DNA of 64,000 nucleotides, from assembly GCF_023273875.1 (NCBI RefSeq), contig NZ_CP096882.1:310001-374000 (forward strand). The letters run 5' to 3'. Positions within the stretch are counted from its first letter, which is position 1. Each line of letters begins with the position of its first letter. The notes below the pieces were generated by a model. It searched no databases. It saw only the letters and a program-made list of their open reading frames with translations, and was not told the DNA's origin. Below, piece after piece: positions 54,055 through 62,769 of this stretch. The position numbers were made by a program, and so were the translations under genes. This DNA comes from Pseudarthrobacter sp. SSS035 (GTDB lineage Bacteria; Actinomycetota; Actinomycetes; Actinomycetales; Micrococcaceae).

Positions 54055-54122
54055 AAAGACACCCTATCCCCAGGGGTGGGCTGTCGCCGATCCGGAGATA
54101 CGCGTCGGGGCACGGCTGGGCG

Positions 54123-54851
54123 TCAACCCTGAGCGGCCAGGCCCCGGATCACGGTGGCCACGGCGAAGTCGAACTCGTCTGAGACGTTGTTCCACTCTCG
54201 TTGCAATTCCGCAGTCAGTCGGGGGTAGGCGCGTGCGCCGAGGGCCGGGAGCAGTGCCATGAACGAGTCGGCGGCACTCGCGCCGGACGAAACACTCCGC
54301 ATCAGCGCCGCATGGTTCCGCACGATCCCCTGAAGCAGCAGCGTTGCACTCAGTTGCGCGGATTGGGACAGCGGCGAGCCGGCAAGAGTGTTGAGCAGGG
54401 ACTCGATCCACTCCAGGCTGTTGGGTGTACGGGGCATCCCCGTGACCACGACGTCGCTCAACCACGGGTGGCGGACGTAAGCATCGAGCAGGGCGACGGC
54501 CCAGTTTCGGGCATCGCGGCTCCACTCGCTTGACGGCTCGGTCGACGGCGGGTGGCCGACGGCACGGTCGACCATCAGCTCGATGAGCGTCTCCTTCGAA
54601 TCGACGTACCGGTACAACGCGGTGGCTGCGAGGCCAAGCGGTGCAGCGAGGGACGCCATCGACAGCCCTTCGAGCCCGTCTTCGTCGGCGATTCGGATCG
54701 CCTCGCCCAGGATCCGGTCGGTGGTGTATTTGGGCTTCGGGCCGCGGTTTGTGGCCGCGCCCAGCCCCCAGGCGAGCCTGATCACGTGGGGCAGGGCTGC
54801 GATTTGCAGTGACTCTAGCTCGGCTTCTCGCTGACTGTGCACAGGAGTCAC
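54123..54851 (-). CDS. TetR family regulator of the adjacent MFS pump
   Basis: This 242-residue regulator has an HTH at about residues 43-85: YTTDRILGEAIRIADEDGLE, then LSMASLAAPLGLAATALYRY. The C-terminal domain is of the large TetR_C type found in tetracycline-class repressors. The GTG at 54851 gives a 38-residue extension before the HTH; no better start is visible. It is divergent from the MFS transporter gene with 75 bp between starts, the classic repressor-pump arrangement. Confidence 0.88.
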   Translation of the reverse strand: MTPVHSQREAELESLQIAALPHVIRLAWGLGAATNRGPKPKYTTDRILGEAIRIADEDGLEGLSMASLAAPLGLAATALYRYVDSKETLIELMVDRAVGHPPSTEPSSEWSRDARNWAVALLDAYVRHPWLSDVVVTGMPRTPNSLEWIESLLNTLAGSPLSQSAQLSATLLLQGIVRNHAALMRSVSSGASAADSFMALLPALGARAYPRLTAELQREWNNVSDEFDFAVATVIRGLAAQG

Positions 54852-54867
54852 AGTATCGTGTTTTAAT

Positions 54868-54884
54868 TGTGCATGTAATACACA
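54868..54884. promoter_or_regulatory. Candidate operator in the tetR-MFS divergent region
   Basis: TGTGCATGTAATACACA is an imperfect palindrome (TGTG/CACA arms) in the 75-bp gap between the divergent genes. The gap is AT-rich compared with its surroundings. The symmetry is short, so the call is tentative. Confidence 0.35.
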
Positions 54885-54926
54885 GTAGATTCGTCACAAT
54901 TTACTCACCTAAGGGGAATACTTGTC

Positions 54927-56405
54927 ATGAGAAGACAACCGCTGGCCATGGCCGCGCTGCTCTGCGCGTCGTTCATGGACGTGATGGACACGATGATCAC
55001 GAACGTCGCGCTGCCGTCGATCCAGGCCGATCTAGGGGCGGGCCAGGTGGAACTCGAGTGGACAATTGCCGGCTACATGATCGCTTTCGCGACGACCCTC
55101 CTGCTGGGCGGGCGCCTCGGAGACAGATACGACCGACGGGCCCTGTTCACCTTCAGCCTCGCCGGGTTCGTCGTTGCGTCGCTCGGCGCAACCATGGCGT
55201 GGAGCGGTCCGTCCCTGGTGGGATTCCGGATTGTTCAGGGAGCGATGGCAGGGTTGATGATCCCGCAGGTGCTCGCCTACGTCCAGGTGCTCTACCCGGC
55301 AGAAAAGCGTGCGCCCTTATACGCCGCCATCGGCTCGATGAGCGTTCTGGGCACCGTGGTCGGCCAGCTTCTGGGCGGCTGGCTGGTCACGGCCAACGCG
55401 TTTGGACTGGGCTGGCGGAACATTTTCCTGATCAATATTCCGGTTGGTTTGCTCGCACTGGCTGTCGCGTTCATTTGCCTTCCGCGGTCGGTTGACGCGA
55501 AGCGGGATCGCCTGGATGTTGCCGGGGCAGTGCTCTCGGGCGGCGCAATCTTCATCCTCGTTTTCGCGCTGACCACAGGACACCTGAACCGGTGGGCCTG
55601 GTGGATCTGGGTACTGATGGCCGCGGCGGGCCTGCTCTTCGCGTGCTTCCTCGTGCACGAGCGCCGGCTGACCCGATTGGACCGGGCACCGCTCGTCTCA
55701 AGCCGGCTGATCGGGGTGAGGCCGTTCTCGGCATCGGCCCTAGTGCAGCTGCTCTTTGCCTTTGGCTCGGGCAGTTACGCGATGGTGCTTGCCTTCTACC
55801 TCCAGCAGGTAGTGGGGCTAAGTCCTCTGGCATTTGGGTTGGTTCTGCTACCGATCAGTGTTGGCGCGATGGCCGGTTCGGCGGTCGCGGTGCCGCTGAG
55901 CAAGCGCTTCGGAATCGGGTTGATCGTCACGGGCGGCCTCGTTCAAGCACTCGCGTGGGCGTGGGTCAGACTCGCCATAGAGGCCGGCTCCCCCCTGGAT
56001 CCCTGGACCCTCGTACCGCCCCTGACGCTGGCCGGCATCGGACTCATTTGTGTGGCCATGCCCCTCGTTGACATCGCCCTGCGCGAGGTGGCCCCGGACC
56101 TGGCCGGTGCCGCATCCGGAGTGCTCAACACTATTCAACAAACCGGGTCCGCCCTGGGAATAGCCGCAGCCGGCGGCCTTTACTTCGCGATCCAGGAAGC
56201 TTCCGGCCCGCGCGTCGCCGAAATGGGTGCGCTCTGCGTCCCGGTGGCCTGTTTCGTGCTGACTTCCTGCGCCGGCCTCTGGCTCGGGAAGACATGCCGA
56301 GGGCTCCCAGCCCGCACGCAGGATTCCACACCGGGCGTGGCAGCAGGCTGGTTCCTGGACGAGAACGGCGACGAGATGGCCATGCACCACAAGGACGTCG
56401 TTTGA
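54927..56405 (+). CDS. MFS transporter, DHA2 (EmrB/QacA) drug-efflux type
   Basis: This 492-residue protein has about 14 membrane helices. The motif MDTMITNVALPSIQADLG in helix 1 is the DHA2 signature. LGGRLGDRYDRR is the conserved loop 2-3 motif, and VLGTVVGQLLGGWLV is motif C of antiporters. It would pump cationic or amphipathic compounds in exchange for protons. The ATG at 54927 has an AAGGGGA site 9 bp upstream. It is divergent from its probable repressor and convergent with the SMP-30 gene. Confidence 0.92.
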   Translation: MRRQPLAMAALLCASFMDVMDTMITNVALPSIQADLGAGQVELEWTIAGYMIAFATTLLLGGRLGDRYDRRALFTFSLAGFVVASLGATMAWSGPSLVGFRIVQGAMAGLMIPQVLAYVQVLYPAEKRAPLYAAIGSMSVLGTVVGQLLGGWLVTANAFGLGWRNIFLINIPVGLLALAVAFICLPRSVDAKRDRLDVAGAVLSGGAIFILVFALTTGHLNRWAWWIWVLMAAAGLLFACFLVHERRLTRLDRAPLVSSRLIGVRPFSASALVQLLFAFGSGSYAMVLAFYLQQVVGLSPLAFGLVLLPISVGAMAGSAVAVPLSKRFGIGLIVTGGLVQALAWAWVRLAIEAGSPLDPWTLVPPLTLAGIGLICVAMPLVDIALREVAPDLAGAASGVLNTIQQTGSALGIAAAGGLYFAIQEASGPRVAEMGALCVPVACFVLTSCAGLWLGKTCRGLPARTQDSTPGVAAGWFLDENGDEMAMHHKDVV

Positions 56406-56431
56406 CCCTTCAATCTGATCAACCTGACGGG

Positions 56432-57319
56432 CTATGCGGGGTACGCGGCACCGGTGAAGGTCACGCGGATGGAGTACAGGTCTCCGGCCGAATTCGTAAT
56501 GAACAGATTGTTGCGGCGCTGCCCGCCAAAGACCAAGTTCGAACAGGCTTCGGGGAGCAGCAACTTGCCGAGCAGCGTGCCGTCCGGGTGGAAGCAATGC
56601 AGGCCGTCCTGGGCGGCAGCCCACACCCGGCCGGCGTGGTCCAGGCGGATGCCATCGAACCAGCCGGAGGCAAAAACATCACCTGCCACGAGGGTGTGGT
56701 CCGATGCCACGTCGAATCGTCGGATCTGTCGTCGTCGGCTGTCCACGATGTAGAGCTGACGCTCATCGGCGGAGAAAGCCAATCCGTTGGGGCGTTCGAA
56801 GTCGTCGGCAACGATCCGCAGGTCGCCGGTTTTCGGATCGATCCGGTAGACGTGGTCAGCGCCGATCTCGGATTCGGCGCGGTGGCCTTCGTAGGCATCA
56901 CTGATCCCGTAGCGGGGTTCAGTGAACCAAATCGAGCCGTCGCTGCGGGCCACGATGTCGTTGGGGCTGTTGAGCCGCTTGCCGTCGTAGAGGTCAGCGA
57001 GCACGGTGATGGAGCCGTCGTGTTCGGTGCGGGTCACCCGGCGGCTTCCCTGCTCGCAGGTCAGGAGCCGGCCCTGACGGTCGACGGTGTTGCCGTTGGC
57101 ATAGCCGGAAGCGTGCCGGAACACGCCGACCTGGCCTATCGTTTCGTCCCAACGAAGCATCCGGTCATTCGGGATGTCGCTCCACACCAGGTAGCGGCCG
57201 GCCGGAAAGTATGCCGGCCCTTCCGTCTTGCGGCTGCCCCGGTGGAGCACCTCAACATATTCGTCGCCGCCGCAATCGGCGAAACGGTCATCGAAGGACT
57301 CGAACTGCGCCTTGATCAT
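56432..57319 (-). CDS. SMP-30/gluconolactonase family protein
   Basis: This 295-residue six-bladed propeller lactonase has the metal-ligand glutamate E33 in RKTEGPAYFPAGRYLVWSD. SGYANGNTVDRQGRLL, LNSPNDIVARSDG and RPNGLAFSADE carry the Asn and Asp ligands in the usual order. Family members hydrolyse sugar lactones. The exact lactone is unknown, and no sugar-catabolic genes adjoin it. It is convergent with the MFS gene, with 26 bp between stops. Confidence 0.88.
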   Translation of the reverse strand: MIKAQFESFDDRFADCGGDEYVEVLHRGSRKTEGPAYFPAGRYLVWSDIPNDRMLRWDETIGQVGVFRHASGYANGNTVDRQGRLLTCEQGSRRVTRTEHDGSITVLADLYDGKRLNSPNDIVARSDGSIWFTEPRYGISDAYEGHRAESEIGADHVYRIDPKTGDLRIVADDFERPNGLAFSADERQLYIVDSRRRQIRRFDVASDHTLVAGDVFASGWFDGIRLDHAGRVWAAAQDGLHCFHPDGTLLGKLLLPEACSNLVFGGQRRNNLFITNSAGDLYSIRVTFTGAAYPA

Positions 57320-57362
57320 GCCGGCCTTCCGTAGGTTTCCATAGGCACGCTAACAGGCCGGT

Positions 57363-57902
57363 TCACTGCAGGAACACTACCTTGATCACTGCCGCCGTTC
57401 CCGCAGCCCACAGCATGGAAGTGAGCGTTCCGATGATGAACCGCTCCGCAGCCACGGGGGTCTCTTTCAATTCGGCGAACCTGCCCAGGCCCTTGATGGC
57501 AACGATGTAGGCAATGGCCACCGGCTGTCCGGTCAGGATGGCCACGCAGACGCCCAACCGTTCCAGGACTCCGATGATTGCCCCACCCCGCAGGATCCGC
57601 TGGGCCGGCAGCGGCGGCGCCACCTGAGGAACGCCCGACGGCGGCTGGCCGCCACCCGTGGTCAGCTCGCCGTCGACGGTTTGCCCGCCTTTGTGATGAT
57701 CCGTACCGGCCCGCGGGGCTTCCGAAACGGTGTCTACCGTGACGTCGGCTGAGGGGTCCTGGGCTGATGCGTCCTGGTCCGACTTGGTGGCCGCGTCCGC
57801 TTTGTCGTCAATGGTCCTGGCGAGCCGGAACACCAGTGCGGTCACAGGCCATCCTGCGAATCCGGCCACCAACAGGGCAACTGCGATCCAGAGTGCGTTC
57901 AC
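57363..57902 (-). CDS. Membrane protein encoded with SatD
   Basis: This 179-residue protein has an N-terminal membrane helix (ALWIAVALLVAGFAGWPVTALVF). A 70-residue acidic, disordered linker follows, then two hydrophobic segments near the C-terminus (VLERLGVCVAILTGQPVAIA and the last 20 residues). The EFGLKx-type motif VAIKGLGRFAEL is of unknown meaning. It starts with GTG overlapping the satD stop by 4 bp, so it is translated with SatD and probably works with it. The function is not known. Confidence 0.7.
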   Translation of the reverse strand: MNALWIAVALLVAGFAGWPVTALVFRLARTIDDKADAATKSDQDASAQDPSADVTVDTVSEAPRAGTDHHKGGQTVDGELTTGGGQPPSGVPQVAPPLPAQRILRGGAIIGVLERLGVCVAILTGQPVAIAYIVAIKGLGRFAELKETPVAAERFIIGTLTSMLWAAGTAAVIKVVFLQ

Positions 57903-58564
57903 CGGTCTCCTTCAATCTGGGAATGGGCGTGGTCCAGGAGCATCGCCGCGGCTGGCCTGGCGGCCCATTCCTCAAGCCAGCCGGACCTGAGCACAGCACG
58001 GCTCACCGACTGCTCCGTGATTCCCAGTTCCTGGGCCACGCGTTTCTGGCTGCCGTGCTTTCCATCGCCGCCCTGGAGCGCGCGCAACCGGTCCACCACC
58101 CGCCACTGGGCTGGTGTGCGTTGCTGCACCACCCGTCCGATCAGGCGAAGCACCGCCTGGGCATTTGCACTGGTCATGGCTCCCTCCTTGGCGTGGGGAG
58201 GCATCTCCCGTCCACGGCCAATACTGCCGGACACCACCGACAATGGCACCTGACCAGCCGAGCCCTTGGCGAGTTCCACGGCCTTTCGCGCCGCCACAAA
58301 GCCGCTCCCGGAACCTTCCCGGGGGCTTCCGCCCGGGGTGAGCTGTACGGCCCCGATCCCGATCCCGACGTACCAGTGCCCGCTCCGGAGTGCGTACAAG
58401 GCGATCTCCACTACGTCCTCGGCATGTTCCACCACACCCTGGAGTTCATCACCCACGGACCGTTCGAAGGGCGCCGGTGTGAGGCTGCGCAGTGCGGCGA
58501 TCAGATCGGGAACACGGTCGACGTCGGCAGTGCTGCCTCGCTGGTCGATGGTCAGTACGTACAT
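57899..58564 (-). CDS. SatD family protein with C-terminal helix-turn-helix
   Basis: This 221-residue protein has an N-terminal SatD domain: VGDELQGVV, then IALYALRSGHWYVGIGIGAV and GFVAARKAVELA. The domain resembles the nucleotidyl-cyclase-like/ferredoxin fold. The C-terminal segment VAQELGITEQSVSRAVLRSG is a helix-turn-helix. SatD genes were named from streptococcal acid-tolerance loci; the molecular activity is unresolved. The ATG at 58564 follows an AT-rich palindrome array (58580-58669), a likely target of this HTH. The downstream membrane gene overlaps by 4 bp. Confidence 0.8.
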   Translation of the reverse strand: MYVLTIDQRGSTADVDRVPDLIAALRSLTPAPFERSVGDELQGVVEHAEDVVEIALYALRSGHWYVGIGIGAVQLTPGGSPREGSGSGFVAARKAVELAKGSAGQVPLSVVSGSIGRGREMPPHAKEGAMTSANAQAVLRLIGRVVQQRTPAQWRVVDRLRALQGGDGKHGSQKRVAQELGITEQSVSRAVLRSGWLEEWAARPAAAMLLDHAHSQIEGDR

Positions 58565-58579
58565 GCCCTAACCGTACGC

Positions 58580-58669
58580 AGGTGATCACTAATAATCAAT
58601 CAAAAATAGCTGATTATTAAATATCAGCCAATAAAGGCTGATTATCGAGAATCACCTGATATGATCAGG
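58580..58669. repeat. AT-rich array of palindromes upstream of satD
   Basis: This 90-bp stretch stands out from its GC-rich surroundings. It holds ATCAGCC-AATAAA-GGCTGAT (58623-58642), AATAATCA-N12-TGATTATT (58591-58618), CCTGAT-ATG-ATCAGG (58655-58669) and AGGTGAT / ATCACCT at the outer edges. TGAT/ATCA half-sites recur about eight times. Part of it overlaps the last codons of the upstream membrane gene. It looks like a multi-site operator and promoter for satD. Confidence 0.75.
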
Positions 58670-59347
58670 CGCTGTCGTGGCCTGCCGGGATCCGCTCCAG
58701 GCGATCCACCCACCGGCGCCTGCCATCAGTACGGCCCCGGCGGCCTGGGACGGCAGGCTGCTTCCCGTAGTTGCCTGCCCCAGGACAACGCCCAGGACGT
58801 AGAACACCACAGCGCCGGCCGCCCAGAGGGCCCCGGCCCAGCGCGGCAGCACGTGGGAACGCCATACCGCGATCCCCAGCAGCACCGTACCAACGAATGC
58901 GAGCAGCAGGCCCAGCAGGAACGCGCCGGTCATGGACGCCGGGAATTCCAACTGCATCACGTCCTGGTTTCCGCCCAGGTATGCCTTTCCGATCGCGGGG
59001 GTGGCGAACGTGGAAATCACCGCCGGCACAAGCAGCAAAGCCGTGCCGGCAACAGCTGTGACCATCGAGGCGATTGCCAGGCGCCCCGTCCTGCTGTTGG
59101 CCATGGAACAGCCCAAAGCAAAGAAACCGAACAGGGCCAGGATGGTGCCTGCGGTACTGCCGAAAAGATGGCTGATCTGGTACGCATCGGAGCTGACAAA
59201 ACGGGCCCACGCCTCCGGGTCCTTCGCCTGGTCCGGCTGCGGGTCCAGCGTGGACCAGGCGGTGACAAGCCACGAGACAGGCAGCGCCCACAACCCGGCC
59301 CTGATCCAGCGGCTGATGCTCTTTGAATGGACGGCGAACGTGGCCAT
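58652..59347 (-). CDS. Polytopic membrane protein of unknown function
   Basis: This 231-residue protein has about six hydrophobic helices: the first at WIRAGLWALPVSWLVTAW, later ones at TILALFGFFALGCSMA, GTALLLVPAVISTF, AFLLGLLLAFVGTVLLG, ALWAAGAVVFYVLGVVLG and a last one. I do not recognise a family. Its stop lies in the palindrome array that precedes satD, 87 bp before satD starts, so it may share the regulated region. It follows the site-2 protease gene start side in divergent-free, co-directional order. Confidence 0.65.
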   Translation of the reverse strand: MATFAVHSKSISRWIRAGLWALPVSWLVTAWSTLDPQPDQAKDPEAWARFVSSDAYQISHLFGSTAGTILALFGFFALGCSMANSRTGRLAIASMVTAVAGTALLLVPAVISTFATPAIGKAYLGGNQDVMQLEFPASMTGAFLLGLLLAFVGTVLLGIAVWRSHVLPRWAGALWAAGAVVFYVLGVVLGQATTGSSLPSQAAGAVLMAGAGGWIAWSGSRQATTAPDHIR

Positions 59348-59395
59348 GTTTCATGGTAGATCCGGGACATCCGTCCAGCCAGGCGTCCGCAGGAG

Positions 59396-60727
59396 TCAGC
59401 CGAACAGGTTCACCGGCTTCACGATGTCGGCATAGATCAGTAGCAGACTCATTCCCATCAGCAACGTGGCCACCACGTAAGTCACGGGAAGCAGTTTGGC
59501 GATGTCGAAAGCGCCCGGATCCGGTTTGCCGAACAGCTTGGCCACCCGTCGCCGCGCCCCCTCGTACAGCGCTCCGGCCACATGGCCGCCGTCGAGCGGA
59601 AGCAGCGGGATCAGGTTGAAGACCGCAAGCGCAAAGTTCAAGCCGGCGAGCAGCCCTATCAGGGCGCCAATCCTGGACTGGATCGGAACTTCCTCCATGG
59701 CCGCCACTTCACCGGCCACGCGCCCCACGCCCACCACGCTGATGGGGCCGTTGGGGTCGCGCTCTTCCTCGCTGAAGGCCGCCTTGGCAACGCCCACCAC
59801 CCGGGCGGGCAGATTGAAGACGACGCCGGCCACTTGCTTGATGTTTTCGCCCGCCATGGGCAGGACGGACGACGCCGGCTGGGGAACCAGTTCGGTCTGC
59901 GCGCCGATGCCCAGGAAGCCGACGTCCTGGTACAGGAGGGTGCCGGCGTCGTCCTTTGCCTGGCGTCCGTCCACGCCGACGACGGGGCGGGCGGAGAGCA
60001 CCGGCGTCACCGTGGTGGTGACGGGCGCGCCGTCGCGCTCCACAGTGATGCTGACTTCCCTGCCCGCGGAGGCCCGGATCCATTCGGTCAGCTCGTCCCA
60101 GCCGGTGACAGCGTTCCCGTCAAAGGAGGTGACCACGTCGTTGGGCAGGAGCCCGGCGGCGGCGGCGGGGGTCAGCTGGCAGTCCGGGGAATCAGGATCA
60201 ACGGTCTCGCCGGCCGCCACCTGGCATTTGGAGACGTCGGCGATGGTGGTGGTGGCCGTGGCCATGCCGAAGCCCATCAGCAGGACGGCGGTCAGGACCA
60301 CGCCGATCAGCAGGTTCATGGCCGGCCCGCCCAGCATCACGATGATTTTCTTCCACACCGGCAGCCGGTAGAACACCCGGTTTGCGTCCTCCGGGCCCAC
60401 TTCCTCGTGTGCCATGGACCGGGCTTCCGTGGCCAGGGTCTGGAACATGCCGGTGCTGGAGGGGCGGACGGTTCCGTCGTCCTTGTTGGGCGGATACATG
60501 CCGATCATGGACACGTAGCCACCCAGCGGGATCGCTTTCACGCCGTATTCAGTTTCGCCCTTCCGCTTGGACCACAGGGTGGGGCCGAAGCCGATCATGT
60601 ACTTGGTGACGCGCACCTTGAACAGCTTGGCGGGCACCAGGTGCCCCACTTCGTGCAGCGCAATGGACGCGGCAATGCCGATCGCCACAAAGACGACGCC
60701 GAGGATAAAGAGGAGAACGGGGCTCAT
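59396..60727 (-). CDS. rip1: Site-2 intramembrane metalloprotease (Rip1/RseP type)
   Basis: This 443-residue M50 protease cuts membrane-embedded regulators such as anti-sigma factors. The zinc motif is H25-EVG-H29 in SIALHEVGHLVPAKLF. The second motif NLIPLLPLDGGHVAGALYEG lies near residue 379. One PDZ domain (about 170-270) lies between. Four membrane helices are visible. It is followed by the co-directional membrane gene after 48 bp and lies 18 bp after dxr. The dxr-rip1-ispG order is characteristic of actinobacteria, interrupted here between rip1 and ispG. Confidence 0.94.
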   Translation of the reverse strand: MSPVLLFILGVVFVAIGIAASIALHEVGHLVPAKLFKVRVTKYMIGFGPTLWSKRKGETEYGVKAIPLGGYVSMIGMYPPNKDDGTVRPSSTGMFQTLATEARSMAHEEVGPEDANRVFYRLPVWKKIIVMLGGPAMNLLIGVVLTAVLLMGFGMATATTTIADVSKCQVAAGETVDPDSPDCQLTPAAAAGLLPNDVVTSFDGNAVTGWDELTEWIRASAGREVSITVERDGAPVTTTVTPVLSARPVVGVDGRQAKDDAGTLLYQDVGFLGIGAQTELVPQPASSVLPMAGENIKQVAGVVFNLPARVVGVAKAAFSEEERDPNGPISVVGVGRVAGEVAAMEEVPIQSRIGALIGLLAGLNFALAVFNLIPLLPLDGGHVAGALYEGARRRVAKLFGKPDPGAFDIAKLLPVTYVVATLLMGMSLLLIYADIVKPVNLFG

Positions 60728-60745
60728 GCGTGGATCTGCTGCTTC

Positions 60746-61930
60746 CTAGAGACTGCTGACTGCTAAACGTTCGTGGGCACGCGTGCGTGCCCAGTCTTCA
60801 GCATCCAGTACCGACTCCAGCGTCAGCACGGAGGATCCTGAATGTTCGCTGAGGACAGCATCGATGGTGTCCACGATTTCGGTGAAGCGGATGCGTCCCG
60901 AGTGGAACGCCATGACTGCTTCCTCGTTTGCCGCATTAAAGACGGCGGGAAAAGTACTCCCCTGCTTGGCGGCGTCCTTGGCCAGGTCCACGGCCGGGAA
61001 AGCGACGGTGTCCAGCGGTTCGAACGTCCAGCTGGTGGCTTTGGTCCAGTCGCACGGGGAGGCCGCCTTGGGGACCCTGTCCGGCCAGCCCAGCCCTAAC
61101 GCAATGGGGAGGCGCATGTCCGGCGGGGACGCCTGGGCGATGACGGACCCGTCGATGAACTGGACCATGGAGTGGACCACCGACTGCGGGTGGACCACAA
61201 CGTCGATCCGGTCCAGCGGCACGTCGAAGAGCAGATGGGCCTCGATGAGCTCAAGGCCCTTGTTGACCAGCGTGGCCGAGTTGGTGGTGACCATCAGCCC
61301 CATGTCCCACGTGGGGTGCGCCAGGGCCTCTTTCGGCGTCACGTCGTGGAGCTGTTCCCTTGTCCGGCCGCGGAACGGCCCTCCGGACGCCGTCAGGATG
61401 AGCTTCTCAACCTCGGCCGCGGAGCCTGAGCGCAGGCACTGCGCGATCGCTGAGTGCTCGGAATCCACCGGCACGATCTGCCCCTCGCGGGCGGCAGCCT
61501 TGACGAGCGCTCCGCCTACGATCAGCGATTCCTTGTTGGCCAGCGCCAGCGTTGCACCTGACTTCAGGGCGGCGAGGGTCGGGGCGAGCCCGATGGAGCC
61601 GGTAATGCCGTTGAGCACCACGTCCGCTTCTACTGCGGCGATGCGGGCCGAGGCGTCCAGGCCGGCGATGATTTCGGGCCGGTAGTCCTGCCGCCCGGCG
61701 AGGCGGGCAGCCTCGGAGATCAGGTCCCGCAGCTGCCGCGGATCCCCCGCGGCGATGCCCACAGCGGCGGCACCGGTGTGGACGGCCTGGCTGGCCAGGA
61801 GCTGCAGGTTCCTTCCGCCGGCGCTGAGCGCCACTACCTCAAAAAGGTGCGGGGCGCCGTCGACGACGTCAATCGCCTGGGTGCCGATGGAACCGGTGGA
61901 TCCGAGGATGACGATTCTGCGAGGCTGCAT
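60746..61930 (-). CDS. dxr: 1-deoxy-D-xylulose-5-phosphate reductoisomerase
   Basis: This 394-residue NADPH enzyme converts DXP to MEP in the isoprenoid pathway. The nucleotide motif ILGSTGSIGTQA lies at 8-19. IVPVDSEHSAIAQCLRSG has the metal-binding Asp/Glu, and TASGGPFRG and LAHPTWDMG are catalytic-site motifs. The C-terminal helical domain is complete. It is upstream of rip1 with 18 bp between. It shares the MEP pathway with ispG in this window. Confidence 0.96.
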   Translation of the reverse strand: MQPRRIVILGSTGSIGTQAIDVVDGAPHLFEVVALSAGGRNLQLLASQAVHTGAAAVGIAAGDPRQLRDLISEAARLAGRQDYRPEIIAGLDASARIAAVEADVVLNGITGSIGLAPTLAALKSGATLALANKESLIVGGALVKAAAREGQIVPVDSEHSAIAQCLRSGSAAEVEKLILTASGGPFRGRTREQLHDVTPKEALAHPTWDMGLMVTTNSATLVNKGLELIEAHLLFDVPLDRIDVVVHPQSVVHSMVQFIDGSVIAQASPPDMRLPIALGLGWPDRVPKAASPCDWTKATSWTFEPLDTVAFPAVDLAKDAAKQGSTFPAVFNAANEEAVMAFHSGRIRFTEIVDTIDAVLSEHSGSSVLTLESVLDAEDWARTRAHERLAVSSL

Positions 61931-61976
61931 TGGTTAAGTATCCCGCACCCGGGCCCGCACCTGGCCCGCGGTCCGG

Positions 61977-62723
61977 TCAGCCCGCCGCCAGCTCGATGAA
62001 ACCCTTGGCCAGCGTGGACACGGCTCCGATGTAGGCGATGGCCACAACGATCCGCCGCACGGCAGCCGGTTTGACCTTGCCGGACAGCAGATCGCCCGCG
62101 ATGATTCCCGCCACCATGGCGGCCAGGATACTGAGCCATTGCCAGCCATCCAAGCCGGGAACATGTCCACCGGATAGTACGTACTTGATCACCAGGGAAG
62201 ACAGTCCGGTGGTCACGAAATAGGGCTGGAGGGTGGCGCCGAAACTCTTCTGCTCCCACCGCGTGGCAATGGCGTACGCGGTGATGGCCGGCCCGCCGAC
62301 GCCCGCTGCCGCGTTCATCAGTCCGCTGGTGAAGCCGAGGGAGACCATGGGAACGGGGCCGCTGGCACGCCATGAGCTGCGGGTCAGCCGCTGCGAAGCC
62401 AACAGGGCGATGATGAGGAGGATGCCGATGCAGATCTCCAGCGGCGCTTCGGCCACGTTGCTGGCCAACCACGCACCCGGCAATACCCCTGCGAGGGCCG
62501 CGAGCGCCAGTCCGAAGTAGCGCTTCCACTCCACATGCCGCCAGACCCTGGAGAGGATCAGGAGGGATGAGGCTGCGCCGCACAGGTTGATGATCATAAC
62601 GCCGTCGAAGGGGCCGAGCAGCACCACCAGGACGGGAGAGACGAGAAGGCCGAATCCGAGGCCGGCCAGCCGCTGGGCCAGTGCCCCTGCAACAACGGCA
62701 ATGAGCACCAATGCAAACACCAT
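61977..62723 (-). CDS. TSUP family transporter (TauE/SafE)
   Basis: This 248-residue membrane protein has about eight helices. The TSUP signatures are LAGLGFGLLVSPVLVVLLGP in the first half and GFTSGLMNAAAGVGGPAITAYA in the second. It would move sulfite or an organic sulfonate/anion out of the cell. It is co-directional with dxr, 46 bp away, and divergent from the lipase maturation gene. It differs clearly in sequence from the other TSUP protein (46426-47220), so they are not a recent duplication. Confidence 0.9.
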   Translation of the reverse strand: MVFALVLIAVVAGALAQRLAGLGFGLLVSPVLVVLLGPFDGVMIINLCGAASSLLILSRVWRHVEWKRYFGLALAALAGVLPGAWLASNVAEAPLEICIGILLIIALLASQRLTRSSWRASGPVPMVSLGFTSGLMNAAAGVGGPAITAYAIATRWEQKSFGATLQPYFVTTGLSSLVIKYVLSGGHVPGLDGWQWLSILAAMVAGIIAGDLLSGKVKPAAVRRIVVAIAYIGAVSTLAKGFIELAAG

Positions 62724-62769
62724 CCGATCCTAGTGGGCGGACAGCGACGCCGGGCGTAACGTGGACTGC

